Shown here: positions 20,720 through 32,059 of the stretch, piece after piece | Layout: every line of letters begins with the position of its first letter | Position numbering within the stretch: the stretch's first letter is position 1 | Origin: Chlorops oryzae | Taxonomy: Eukaryota; Arthropoda; Insecta; Diptera; Chloropidae | NCBI GenBank assembly: GCA_020466095.1 | Contig: CM035808.1 | Coordinates: forward strand, 1,014,190-1,078,189 | Direction of reading: 5' to 3' | Length of the DNA: 64,000 nt | Program-made: the position numbers and the translations under genes | Notes under the pieces: model-generated | What the model saw: only the letters and a program-made list of their open reading frames with translations | What the model was told of the DNA's origin: nothing | The model's database searches: none

Positions 20720-21833
20720 CAATATGTTTTCCACAATTTCAACAGAGAAAAAGCTAAGAAGAATTAATTTTGGATTGACTGTCACACCTTCAAGGGCAAT
20801 ACTATATTATGGAGTAACATATTGTGAGTAACATTTCCAAATCATGATTGATAAAAGTGGGCTGAAAAGCTTCAAAAGTTAAATTGCTGCATGAGCTGAG
20901 AACATCACAGCACAGTCGGGCTAGACCGACTCCAGTTTCCTTATTACATGGCATTTCTATTATTTTGTTGAGTACCTTCGGATGAAAACAATAAAGTAGA
21001 AATTGTTTCCGTTCAGCATTTTTGTGAAGAGTATTTTTGGTTCGTTTCTTCGAATTGTGCCAATCCGATTTACAGTTCGAGAAATAAAATTCGAACTACA
21101 TGTGAACGTTTCGAGAGTTTTGAGGTTTTTGTGGCTTCGGTCGTGTGTTTTATGACGCTTATAAAAGTTATTTCTTCTCGAAGGGCCTCCAACGACTCGC
21201 ATCCAATTAAGATGGTGCGTGTCTTTGGCATATGTTGGCAAAATAATGATTTCCCACCGATCGAACTCAAATCCTTCTGAATTTTGCTCGAAAATAAAGC
21301 GCATTGAAATTCTAACTATTCAAAGGACACTCAACTTAAGTAAGTAAACTCAAACGAGACTGTAGATAAAAGTTGGAAATATTTCATGGAAGCAGTAATT
21401 TTAATTGATTTGAACCATAGCCCTTGAGGTATTCATAAGTGCTAGCCGGTGGAAATAAATAAGGATAACGATTGCATTATTATGCCAGGATGGCGGCAAA
21501 CATGCTGTGGGTAGAACGTAAAGCTGCGTGCAATCGAAGCAAAATTTGTGATGAATTCCTTCATTACTAACTTTAATTATTACTTCCATTATTAGCAATG
21601 TTACTTGTTATTACAATGTCTTAATTAGTTGCGTTCAAGGATCCTTCAACATAAACAAAATGTGTGCCAAAGAGAGAAGAGAAGAGGAGAATAGAGGAGT
21701 TTTCAGTAGAGCTTGGAGAATCAACATACAAGTTTTAATTAATAATCTTAAAATTTTAAAATTGAAATTGATCCTTTAAAGCATCATTCCAATTCAGAAT
21801 GATTTCCTGTTCACGACAAAAAAAAAAAAAGTA
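20720..21833. other. gene-free stretch
   Basis: No supportable gene. Minus-strand frames of 66-114 codons near 20960-21304 overlap one another and show no domain, splice or start signals. Confidence 0.45.
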
Positions 21834-22326
21834 AGGGTGTTATAGTCAATAGAATACCCGACACAGACACACATGTTCAAATAATTTTTAATATCAAGAG
21901 GTTTTTAAGGCCATTAGGGCCCCATATACCGACTTTTGTTGAATTTCTTTATGAAACCCCCCCCCCTTTTGCCACGCCTACTTTTCCAATTTTTTTGAAT
22001 TCTAATCGGAGGCCTTAATATACGCTCAAATTCTACGTTTCAGTGGAATATCTCAAAAAAAAATCCGATTTTGGGGCAGTTTTGAGATTTTTGTGACAGA
22101 CCCTAGTACTGGAGGTACCCCTAAAAATGGTCCGATCGGGTCCATTCTCGAACTTGTTCTTACTCATGTCCCCGTGAGAACGCATACCAAATTTCGTCAA
22201 GATAGCTCAACTCCTTCGATAAGAAAACTATATTCGGACAGACGGACGGACATGGCTAAATCGATTCTCTTATCTCGACCGCACAAACGCAATAATATCC
22301 TCGACACAAAGCGTATCGGATATAGC
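21834..22326 (+). mobile_element. mini-me/INE-1-type (Helentron) element
   Basis: Begins AGGGTGTTATAGTCAATAGA then ATACCCGACACAGACACACA. It carries TACTGGAGGTACCCCTAAAA and CTCAACTCCTTCGATAAGAA, a (GACG)n tract GACAGACGGACGGACATGGC, and ends near CGACACAAAGCG. The copy at 49420 has the same order. The peptide readable through the middle is a by-product of the conserved repeat and not a gene. Confidence 0.7.
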
Positions 22327-22329
22327 AAT

Positions 22330-23720
22330 CACACAAACCTTTGAACGATTGAGCGGATGGAGAGAAGACGTACATCTTCAACCCGATTTGTTGGCAATCG
22401 TTCAGTTAAGTTTCTCGTTAAATATTCGCTATTGAAATTATCTAGAAAATTACTTGGAACTGCTGAATTCAATTTCATTTTAACACACATCCTTTGGCAA
22501 GCACAAGACCATGTAGGAAGGAGCTCACGGAGCTCACATGGGTTAAACGTATTCAAAATTCGTGTACCTACATATGATTGAATTTGAGAATCTATTTTAA
22601 GCGATTGTCTGACTACCGGAAATTCGCGTGCTTAGCTGAAATGAAACAAAAAAAAAAAAAATATCAGGAACTCCTTGTCGTTCTGTCATGTGAGCACGTG
22701 TCGGGAATACCTGACCCTGCGCTCCCATCCTGCTGCTTGACTGCAGTACTTAAGCGCAATAATGCCGCTTGTGTCATTCTGAATGAAAATATGCTGCACG
22801 GCTGGATATGAACTAAGTTTCGATTTTCACCACATTGCCTCCTGCATATTGCAAACACATACACAGGCACACAGACACGCACACACACGTTCAAACCAAA
22901 AGCCACTCTTACCAATGCTTTTGCGCGATCGAAGTGCAAACAGTTCCGGTTCGGTCGGACTCGTTTCTACGCGAACGATGGCATGTGTGTGCGTGAAAGC
23001 TTTCGATAGAAAATATTTAAATTAGGTTTACGCGATGTTTTCGCTTTATACAAATGAAGCGTGTCGGAGCGAATTTGTCATCGGAAACCTCAATTAAAAC
23101 AGTTGATGCCGTTATTCTCTTTAAACGAATGAAAAAAGATGGAAATGAATGCTTTGATAAATAAACTGCGAAATGTGGTTGGAAAATATGTGCGTCTGGG
23201 AGATAATTTATTGCATGGAAATAAATTTGGGAACGAGGACGACGACCAGGACAAGGATAAAAACAATCGTAGAAACGCCTTAAGGGGACAATAGTAGAAA
23301 TGGAAGAATGATAATAAAGCGAACTAGTCCACTGACACCACTATCCGATAGAAATTATACAGCTTGATTCTGGACAAATATTCCCTGGGAAAATTTTTGA
23401 CCAGACGGCCGAAAAAGGGAATTTCAAAATTTTATTAATACAGTGAAACCTCTCATATGCGGTGTTGAACTATTTTCCCCCATATCATATTTTAATGAAA
23501 CATTATAAGCAAAGTAGTTTTTTTATCACAATGAGAAACAATAATCATACCAGAAATTTTTCAAGAAGGTAAAAAAAAACAAGCCTCCATATTATGTATA
23601 TCTGTAATAGAGTTCAACCACCCAAAGCTACGATAAAAGCCAATAATTATGACAAGTTACCGGAATTCTTGTCACTTCACGTCAGAAAGAAGATAAATAC
23701 ATAAATAAAATAATAAACTA
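22330..23720. other. stretch without a supported gene
   Basis: A CAGTGAAACCTCTCATATG segment at 23441 recalls pogo/Tigger-type ends, but no partner end is seen. A short AC-rich run lies near 22854-22888. Open frames here lack supporting signals. Confidence 0.4.
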
Positions 23721-23723
23721 ATA

Positions 23724-24172
23724 AAGAAAATCCCTAAATTCTCGAGTCTTATTGTCAATTTTATGAACTAAATGAGAATTGTACGAAAGCATGCTGCACC
23801 TTCGGCAATCAACTTTCTTTTTCTTTAGTCTTAAAAATCATGCTTTCTAACTATCGTAATTACAGTCATAACCAAGCTTTAACGTTAAACCTTTCCATGA
23901 AATCAAATTAGAATTTTTATTAAGTATGAAACAAAGAAAAAATATAAATTAAATATTAAAAAACTTTCCCTAAATTCTGCGAGTCTTATGTGTCCAATTT
24001 TATGAACTAAATGAGAATTGTACGCGAAATGCATGACTGCACCTTCGGCAATCAACTCTCCTTTTCTGGTTAGTTTAAAAATCTGCTGAGATTCCTACCA
24101 CAGTTACAGGCACGTAACCAGGGGGGCTTTAACGGGTTAAACCCCTTTCCATCGAAATCAAGATTAGTTTTT
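23724..24172 (+). repeat. diverged tandem duplication (unit about 230 bases)
   Basis: Two units (about 23724-23928 and 23953-24172) share CCCTAAATTCT.CGAGTCTTAT, TTTATGAACTAAATGAGAAT, CACCTTCGGCAATCAACT and ATTAG. The second unit has CACGTAACCAGGGGGGCTTT, a string reminiscent of hAT-type ends. The first unit has lost the G run. A partial third copy lies at 31975-32050. Confidence 0.65.
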
Positions 24173-24174
24173 TT

Positions 24175-26072
24175 AAGTGATGCCTATTGAATCCTTTTAT
24201 TGAACCTTTCAGATTCGGAAAAAGGTAGTATTCTAACCGTCAATAAAAGGGGGAAAAAAGATCACATTCGCTTAACGATTTGCGAAATTCGCGGTCGTGG
24301 ATATTTGTGTTGTCTAACTTCCGTCGTGGTATCACAACGGGCTGATATGAGGCCAACTTTAATGGCGATGGCCGCCACACTAACCCAGCTTAATCAAAAG
24401 CCCTTTCCCTGTTAGTATAGAATGGAACAATTTTTTTTCCAATTAGCATAGGAAAATTCCCCGGGAATATCTCGAATCGGGTCTGATCAAAACTACATGA
24501 ATCTGCACGTTCATTTCATTCATATATTCCTTCATGATTGGCTTCCAATGGTGCTAGAATTCCTACAAATATTCAAGACGTGCAAACAAATTGACCCTGT
24601 TACACTCAGTTGAATGAAGTCTTTTGCACCACTGGAAACTGATTTGAGCAAATTTACAACGTTATCCGATGAAGATACAAGAAACATTAAATTAAAACAG
24701 TTTGTTCACTGAGCGTTCGAAGGACACACCAATTCCTTCACTTCGCTTACAGCAATAAATAAATAATTGAAAATGGCAAAAATAGAAGCAATAAACATTT
24801 GAGGAGACCAAAAATATGTTCTAGTTAAATGGAATTTTTCACTCACGTTTTCTTGCCTTGTCATTCCTTGGACTAAGTATATCCTTTCCATTCCTCAGCA
24901 GGTAAATGTGTTCATTAAGACTTTGATGTGCTGAAGTCGCAAGTGGATTTATCTTCATACCTGCGGTGGTTTTTTTTATGAATTTATACTACAATATACT
25001 GGAGGCAGAATACGGAGACTTTGTTTGCCCGAGTGCTTTCTCCCATGTCATTTAAACAAACAGTGTTGGAGCAATTAGAAAATTCTTTTGCTCGCTGACG
25101 ATGCACGCTTCAATGGCTTTCGGAGAATATTGACACAGTGCTCTATGGAAACTCTCTTTCAGCTCTGCTCCCAATTAGTTTTCGAAACATAAAATATTAA
25201 AGCAGATGATCAACTCGAATGTAGATATATTCTGAGATGTTTTAGTATGTTTGCTTTCAGGTCTGGTGAGCACTAAGGAATTGGCTTTAATTTTCGGGGG
25301 AAATCTTAAATTGATGAGATGTGCGTGCGAACGGAAAGATGATGTTTGATGTTTTCTCTCCCATGAGATTTTATTTCATATTTCATACAATTTGACCCCA
25401 TAAAAAGTGACTCTCTATCCATGCTGGCACAAATTTCTATTCAAAGAGAAAACCAGACGCACTTTCGGCAAGCCAAAGCGAAGTGTGTTCCGTATAGAGA
25501 GATCCTTGAATGCAAAAGAGATAGAGGAATATTAAAATTTAAATAAATATAGAGAGAAAAATAAGCTTTTGCCATCATTTTTAAAACCTGATGATTGTCA
25601 AAGACATGCTGAAATATATGTGTTTTTAAAGTCTCTTTAAAAATGTCCTTGGGACATACACATGCGAAAGTCAAAGGAAATGCTTCGTTTTCTTGCGGCA
25701 GATCTCCTTCGAATGATGGCTTTGAGGTTGTACTACTTTGTTGGGAAGAGCAAGAAGGCAGCTTCCTACTTGGGTCAAATTTAAAAGGACTAAAGAATAT
25801 TTGAGGCAGTGGAGTGGAGTGAAGTAAAAGAAGCGAAACGAGCTGATAACTGCTGCTAAAAGCGGAATATAAAATGCTCCTTGCTGCCGAAAACTACTAC
25901 TACTATATGTGCAAGGGAGACCTGTGCGTATGAAACAATTTCATGGCTTTACTGGGTTGCGATTTCCGACCGGAGGACGTGACGTTTTCGAAGCTCCGTT
26001 CTGCGCCGAATGTGACTCGTGGGGAAATAATGTTGCGAAAATTTGTCGTACAATGATTTACTTTATTTGTTT

Positions 26073-26075
<3 letters not shown>
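24175..26075. other. stretch without a supported gene
   Basis: A 71-codon frame starting near 24200 follows an acceptor-like CCTTTCAG but has no domain or downstream partner. The rest is AT-rich unique sequence. Confidence 0.4.
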
Positions 26076-26123
<48 letters not shown>

Positions 26124-26165
26124 GATGACAATGCCAGCGCCTGTGCCTGTGCCTGTGCCTGTGCC
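26076..26165 (+). repeat. (CA)22 microsatellite followed by a CCTGTG repeat
   Basis: A pure CA run at 26076-26119, then about four CCTGTG units at 26140-26165. The 138-codon frame across both is produced by the repeats. Confidence 0.95.
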
Positions 26166-26638
26166 CACATGTCTATGCAGTGCAATTTCGGCTTGTGTTG
26201 TGCGCAGAATAAATTTAGAGAGCCAAAAATATGTGAAAGAAATTATCGATCCTGATTATTGCGTAATAAAGCACGAGCCGGAGTGTTTATTCTTTGGTTT
26301 ATTTTCTTCTTTTGGAATTTATTGAGCAATTTATGAATTTATTCGATGCGACTTTGTGGTCGTTTATTTATTTTGCGCGATAAGAATTTTGCGTCATCTT
26401 CGTCAGGATCGTCGGTGGCTCTGAGTGTCTCTGAACTCACACTGCACGAAAGGATTACGACGATCCGGATTACATTCTTTTGATATATGTACATACATAC
26501 CATGTTTATGAGCGCGTGGACACACACACACACACACTAATACGCGCGTGCCTTAAGTTACATGAAAGGATTTTTCGATCACAGCAAATATCTCTCTTCT
26601 CTCTCTCTCTCTCCACACGGTTCTTCTCTTCTTTGTGA

Positions 26639-26644
26639 TTTATT
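26639..26644 (-). terminator. polyadenylation signal of the nucleotidyltransferase gene
   Basis: AATAAA on the minus strand, about 90 bases after the stop codon of the gene ending at 26734. Confidence 0.55.
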
Positions 26645-26733
26645 TAATATTAAAAATAATATGAAAAAAAAAAAAAACGTATAAAAACAGCTCGATTGCA
26701 TTGCTGGCATTCTCCTCTTCCCCCTCCCCGCAC

Positions 26734-28804
26734 TCATTTCGCCAAAAGTAGCTTATCTTCAACATTGAGACTGTGCATGATGCATCTAAAATTTTCGAAG
26801 AATTTCTGCAGCGCCAAGACCTTTTTCCCATCCGCCTGCCCCGCGGCGTCCTGCTGAATGAACTCGAGCTTAAGTCGCCCGTAACCATTGTCCACGTGTA
26901 TCCGGAGTATAACATTAAAATCGATGCCGAACTCCGGCATCTTGCTGCGTTCCAGCATCAAGGCCTTGGTCAGCAATTGCTGATAGCGCACGAAGGTCTG
27001 CGTTCCGATGCATCGGTATTTTCGACCCGTCCACATGTCGACGCAGCCAGTTATTGCCCACGAGCAGACATTCCTTGCGTCCAATGCGAACATCGTTGTT
27101 TTCAGCGCCTCGGAACGGTCGTTGTTCTCGTCGTGCCGTTGTCGGAGGATGGGCGAAACATCAGCAGCAGCAGCGTCGGAGCTTTGTCGGGCCACGTGAA
27201 CATTGAGGCAATAAATTTTCTTCAATACCGTCCAGACTAGCTCAACGAAACGCTGCGTCCACTGTCGGTTCGGATTCGGAGCGTCGTTCTCGCCAACGCC
27301 GCCGCCACCGCCGCTGCCACCAATGCTACTCCGTGGGACTCGACGTGCAGCTATCCTCGTCGGTCTGATTGGGCACGAGCGTGCATACAAAGGCGCTCAG
27401 CTGGGTTGGAGGAGCGAGTGCGGGAATTTTCACGATGTCGCTTATGCCGCCGCCAACGCAGTCAAACAGGTCAAAGAGTAGAGCCTGATACAGCTGAGAG
27501 TCCTGCTGTGCCGGTATTTTCTCGCAGATGCGGAACGCATTTTCGATCCGCTGCCGGAAGTAATTGAAATGCGCTTGCGTCACTGACTTGGCTAGATTCT
27601 GATTCAGCTGGAAGGCGTCCTGCACAATCATGTCACGCTCGATGCACAGCGGCTTCACTCGGGTGCTCTTCATTTCCGTCAGCTGCTGCTCATAGGCGGC
27701 GTAATGAAATTTTCCGGATTTAAAATCGGCCAGCGGCACTGTAGTGCCAAGATACGGCGCCACCATTAGACGATGGAAGTCGAACTGATGATAGTAAATG
27801 AAAAAGCTACGAATCAGGCTGGCTGTGTGCAGAAATGCCGGCAACGGTGACATATGCTTCTCAATGTTGAATGCATAATTGATGCCCTGAATGGGCATCG
27901 CAGGCTCCTCAGATTGCATTTTCTGAATGGACGGCAACAAGGGATGCTGTCCTTGTTGTATCTGCTGCAGGAAGAACAGCACGAGTGTCGTCAGGCAATA
28001 GCATGTCATGACGCCATGTCCGATCAATTGATGCTGTGTTGCCCAGATTTTAATGAACTTCATCAATGTTCGCAAGCGAATATCGAACGACAGGATTTCC
28101 TCAATGAGCCGTGTATTCTCGACGCTCTCGGGGCAGGCGCAACTGATGTCTACTTTGAAATATGTGCCGACGTGACGGCATTTTATAATGGGCACACAGG
28201 CCTGCGGTATGGGAACCACATTCGTGAAATGCTTTCCCTTTCGCAGTAGCTCCACTATCTCGTGATACGCCTCCTCGTCGGCAGCGTCGGCTCGAGGACT
28301 TCCTGCAGCATGCGACGTGCGAACGTAGACATCGATGTCGCTATCTGCGACAGAAAAAGAAAAAAAAAATTCAAAAATTCAAAATCAATGAAGAATTTTC
28401 AATTCATCGATTAACTTACTCTTCATCATGAGGCCATTGGCAATCGAGCCGAAAGTCTTAACTTCCAGGCCATCGAGCGATCGCAAGTCGGCTAGAAGGG
28501 CAGCGGTAACTTTTTTCTGAACATTTTCTTTCTGCTCGCTATCAATGCAATAAATTTTGAACAACTCCTGCAGCTCTTGGCCAATTCTACAGTTCTCGAG
28601 TGCCTCTTGGACCTTGCGTCGCTCGTGGGCCTTGTCCTCGTATATCGCCCAGAGTCTCTGCAGCTTCGACATGTGAGTTTTCTTCTTATTGTTCGTACTG
28701 AGGCAAATGTGCTTGAGTAGATCATGGCGCAGGCAGGCTTGCAACGAATCAAAATAACACAGGCATATCTTGCACTCAAAGTCCGTTTTCTCCGAGAGCG
28801 ACAT
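26734..28804 (-). CDS. C2H2 zinc-finger non-canonical poly(A)/terminal nucleotidyltransferase
   Basis: Exon 1 is 28804-28420 and exon 2 is 28344 to the stop at 26734-26736. The N-terminus has one C2H2 finger (C11, C14, H27, H32). The catalytic core begins with FGS at residues 118-120, then NSDIDVYV with the Asp pair D131/D133, and the third Asp in FKVDIS near D194. Those are the three metal-binding carboxylates of DNA polymerase beta-like nucleotidyltransferases. A PAP/25A-associated domain follows (about 230-335; FFIYYHQFDF, APYLG). The enzyme should add A or U residues to RNA 3' ends. The nearest fly relative by layout may be monkey king protein (mkg-p), from memory only. The DxD is rebuilt only by splicing the 75-base intron. 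Near 27326-27390 the reading frame changes, so the last 210 or so residues are in another frame. That reflects a sequencing error, a frameshift mutation or an atypical intron. Total about 620-664 residues. Confidence 0.85.
28345..28419 (-). other. 75-base intron of the nucleotidyltransferase gene
   Basis: On the minus strand GTAAGT opens at 28419, and a pyrimidine-rich TTTTCTGTCGCAG closes at 28345. Splicing joins AAG-A to AT-AGC, giving K-N-S-D-I-D, exactly the catalytic motif. That is strong internal proof of the intron. Confidence 0.93.
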
Positions 28805-29625
28805 GCTAATTAGAATTATGGAATAGTGGAAACAATAGCTATCTTACGCTAAAACTGATAATATTTGAGATAACTGCCTTTTTTTCTATTTTATTTATGG
28901 AAAATATATATTGGAGTAAAAAAAATTTAAAAATTTTTGGTGAAAAATCATTTTTTGATTTACTTTCGATTCGCTTGCTTCGCTCACAAGGATTTTTTTT
29001 GTGATAAAAATTCTCTTTCATTGCTTGTCTTTCGGGGCTGCCAAAGCAGTGTTTATTTGTCTTGATGGTTGATTGCAAATGGCGCAAAAAATTCTTATGG
29101 AATTGCCTTTTAAACGAAGTATAACTCAAACGCCTTTCAAGAAAAAAATATTTAAATATTTTGAATTCTTTTTGGTGCAAAATACTCGCAGGATAGGTAC
29201 TCCATCATATGTATGAGTTAGGTACGCCAGCCAAGAAATTTTTTTGGGTGTGGTTGTACTTAAAGGGGGAAAAAACAGTGCCTGCCCAGTAGTCAGCGGA
29301 GCCACCACAACACTAGCGATTTCACTAGTCACTGGGTGTCGGGGATCGGTCCCTTTCCTATCCAAAACGCTGGCGAATTTAACATTACGATCTCATTGCC
29401 GGGGACAGGTCGTCCTTTTATACGCCACCTTTAACCAGTCATTTCGCTAGCGAAAAGGGGCAGGAAAATGGCCTAGCACCAGCGACTGAGAAAAAAGAAA
29501 ACTTTCATTTTTTGTTTTGACTTTTTTTAAATTTATTTTATTATATTTATTTTATTAATTATTTATATTATTTTGTTTATCTATTTTTTATTTTAAATCT
29601 TTTTACTTCTCTTAAAATTTTCTGG

Positions 29626-29694
29626 CCTGCACCGAGCCTCGAACCGCTGACCACCAGATCGCTGATCGAACACCTTAACCATTACGCTAAACGA
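29626..29694 (-). repeat. tRNA-like (SINE head-like) module
   Basis: On the minus strand it has a TTTAGCGTAATGG A-box-like D arm and GGTTCGAGGCTC as B box, but the acceptor ends do not pair and the anticodon stem is ambiguous. It is followed by an A-rich tail (GAAAATTTTAAGAGAAG) shared with 1287-1410. This suggests a tRNA-derived SINE, not a working tRNA. Confidence 0.5.
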
Positions 29695-29864
29695 ACGAAT
29701 TTAATTTCTTGGTCAAAATGCTCATTGCACCATTAAAAAAAAAAATAATAATAATAAAACCTTAAAAATTTAGGGGAAAATGTTTGTCTTCCAAAATAAC
29801 TGAACTATGAATAAAAAAAAAAAAACTCTAATTTATAAAAAAAGTAAAAAATTTAGGAAAAATT

Positions 29865-29940
29865 CTCGCCGCCCGCAGGGATTGAACCCCGAACCTCCCG
29901 GCTGTCGAGTCACAGTTTGAACCACTGAGCTATCGAACGC
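29865..29940 (-). repeat. second tRNA-like module
   Basis: On the minus strand ATAGCTCAGTGGTT (A box) and GGGGTTCAATCCC (T arm, B box) are well preserved. The acceptor stem does not pair as in a functional tRNA. A T-rich run follows. It lies about 170 bases from the module at 29626-29694 in the same orientation. Confidence 0.5.
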
Positions 29941-30134
29941 TTGACGGGCAAATAATCAGAATGCGAGGTAAAAGCAGACAACAACAAAAACAATCATACG
30001 CAGCGAATAGGGAAATGTGAGCTGAGGCCTATCTACTCTTTCAGGTTCATGTGGTAGGTGAAATGGCTAGTCATCAAGGACTGGCACTTTGGCATGCCAC
30101 AAATATCGGGGGCGACCTACTGACTACTGGGTGG

Positions 30135-31250
30135 TATGAGTATGTGGCTATTGAGGGGGGTTTTTCGATGGCAGAGAAAAATTTTGATGTTCAATAATAA
30201 ATAAATTAGGTGGTCAAGCCCGTGGAGAGATATTAGGGACCCGGTGGTTTTCTTTCTTAAGACCCCCTCGGCACTTAGAATTAATTTAAAAAAATAAGGT
30301 CAGAGTATATCGGGGGCCGCTTGCCGGAAAACAAAAGTGCGAACGAAAATAGTCCACCGCTCTATTTAACGCTATCGACAGGGCCGAGAGGGGTTCATGT
30401 CGGTCAAGCGAGGCCAATATAAAGTCCGATGTCAGTTAATTTGTTACAAGATTAAGGTGTGATAATCAATCGTTAGGTTAGGACCGTATTTTTCTAGCAC
30501 TCGGCTCTTTCCCTTGTCCACTCCATCCTTTCTTCATATTGTATCGATTGATTTTTATTTATTTTTTTTGGAAGTCGGTAATCCAAATCTTTTCAAAAAA
30601 GTCCAGAAAAAATTTAATAAAACAAAATAAAGCTTCCCGCACTTTTTCATTGGCTCGAAACTTATTATTTGTGATGAGAAAAATTAACGAAAATAATTTT
30701 CTCCAATCAGGATATAAAAAAATATTAAAACTTCTTTTTACTTTCTACTTTCATCTGAGTTCAAAATGTTTGAAAGAACGTCACGGCAGTAAGTCTGGTG
30801 AAAAACACTGAAAGATTTCCCAAGAGCATAAAAGCTCTAAGAGAAATATTTAAAATAATGAACAGCATTCAGGATTAATGACATTTACTTCCAAGTCCTC
30901 CAAATCCTGTTGATAACGCACCCGCTCGCAGTGAACGGAGAGAAACACGGCAAATTGATTGCCTCAATTTCTGGGCGATTTCACCCAACGTTATTAAAAT
31001 TCCTGAACGCCCTTTTGTACACAATTCAATCTTGGAAGACTCAAGAAAATTTTCGCAATTTTAGATTTCATGAATTTAGGTCAGACTGAAAAGGAATTTT
31101 TCCACGTTTCGGGGAAGAATTAAGTTTAATAAATTATCGAAGAATTTTGTGCTAATTGCTTCAAATTTGTCTAGCTGCCGTTTTCGTCGCAGTCGTCAAT
31201 CGAAAGAATGTCTCAAAGTTAGAGCAGGAGAAACAATCGATTGTTTCAAA
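30135..31250. other. gene-free stretch
   Basis: AT-rich unique sequence. A 90-codon frame near 30539 has no domain and a composition like random AT-rich DNA. Confidence 0.5.
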
Positions 31251-31280
31251 ATATCAAAAACATCGATGGTTTTTGAAGAC

Positions 31281-31915
31281 TATCGATAGTTTTGATTAAT
31301 GGACATTTACTTTAGCATTGGAAAGATGGTGACAGAGGGCTTTCTTCTTTTTGAAATGGACAGATTTCTAAAAATGCCCTTATTTAGATAAGGGCGAAAG
31401 TCGCTCGTAAATTCACCTTTCGACTGTCAAAATTATCGATTCTAGAAACTATAATTATCGAAAATATCGATTATTGAAAATATCGATCATGGAAACGATC
31501 GATAATTATGACCATCGATTAGCGAAACAATCGATTATCGGTTATTGAAAACATGAATTATTGAACCTATCGATTATTTAAAAAATCGATTATTTAACCT
31601 ATCGATTATTTAAAATATCGATTGTTGAATTTATCGATTTTTTAACCTACTTATTGAAAATATCGATCATGGAAACTATCGATGATTATGATGATCGATT
31701 AGTGAAACAATCGCTTATCGGTTATTGAAAAAATGAATTATTGAACCTATCGATTATTTAAACAATCGATTATTGAACCTATTGATTATTGAAAATATCA
31801 ATTATTGAACTTATCAATTTTTGAAACTATCGATTATTGAACCTATCGATTATTAAAACTATCAATTATGTAACCTATTGAATATCGATTATCAAACTAT
31901 CGATAGCTCCCCAGC
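31281..31915. repeat. ATCGAT-rich minisatellite (unit about 16-17 bases)
   Basis: Between about 31435 and 31915 there are some 20 ATCGAT words in units such as ATCGATTATTGAACCT. A larger duplication of 180 bases is superimposed (TATCGATCATGGAAAC at 31481 and 31661). Perfect TATCGATA words, the DREF site that overlaps the BEAF-32 CGATA core, occur at 31281, 31908 and 32319. Confidence 0.75.
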
Positions 31916-31974
31916 TCTATCAAACCAATTAATAAGATAAACTTACACCCCTTATTGCTTCATAACGTCGTTAG

Positions 31975-32050
31975 AAATCTTCAGAAATTCTGCGCGTCTT
32001 AAGTGTCCGATTTTATAAACAAAATGAGAATTATAGGATTAATGCTAAAA
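31975..32050 (+). repeat. third partial copy of the 23.7-24.2 kb repeat
   Basis: CTGCGCGTCTTAAGTGTCCG and TTTTATAAACAAAATGAGAA match the unit at 23953-24172. Confidence 0.5.
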
Positions 32051-32059
32051 TGCGTACAC

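Larger units (their letters stand above)
29285..30131. mobile_element. possible foldback element upstream of the nucleotidyltransferase gene
   Basis: CCCAGTAGTCAG at 29285-29296 is exactly inverted as CTGACTACTGGG at 30120-30131. Next to it, ACTAGCGATTTCACTAG on the left resembles the inverted GTGAAATGGCTAGT on the right (30058-30071). Two tRNA-like modules lie inside. No target-site duplication was found. Confidence 0.4.

Noticed and set aside
20960..21304. 114-codon minus-strand frame
   Set aside because: Composition typical of chance in AT-rich DNA, overlapped by another frame on the same strand, with no conserved motif.
22093..22344. DPSTGGTPKNG-type peptide also readable at 49681
   Set aside because: Shared because both are copies of the mini-me repeat. 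The repeat family is not known to encode a protein.
25909..26325. 138-codon plus-strand frame across the (CA)n and CCTGTG repeats
   Set aside because: It starts at GTG, its middle is pure His-Thr from the microsatellite, and no splice or start signals support it.
26773..27240. 155-codon plus-strand frame
   Set aside because: It is the antisense shadow of the nucleotidyltransferase exon, which has clear domain evidence on the minus strand.
27854..28249. 131-codon plus-strand frame
   Set aside because: Antisense shadow of the transferase catalytic region.
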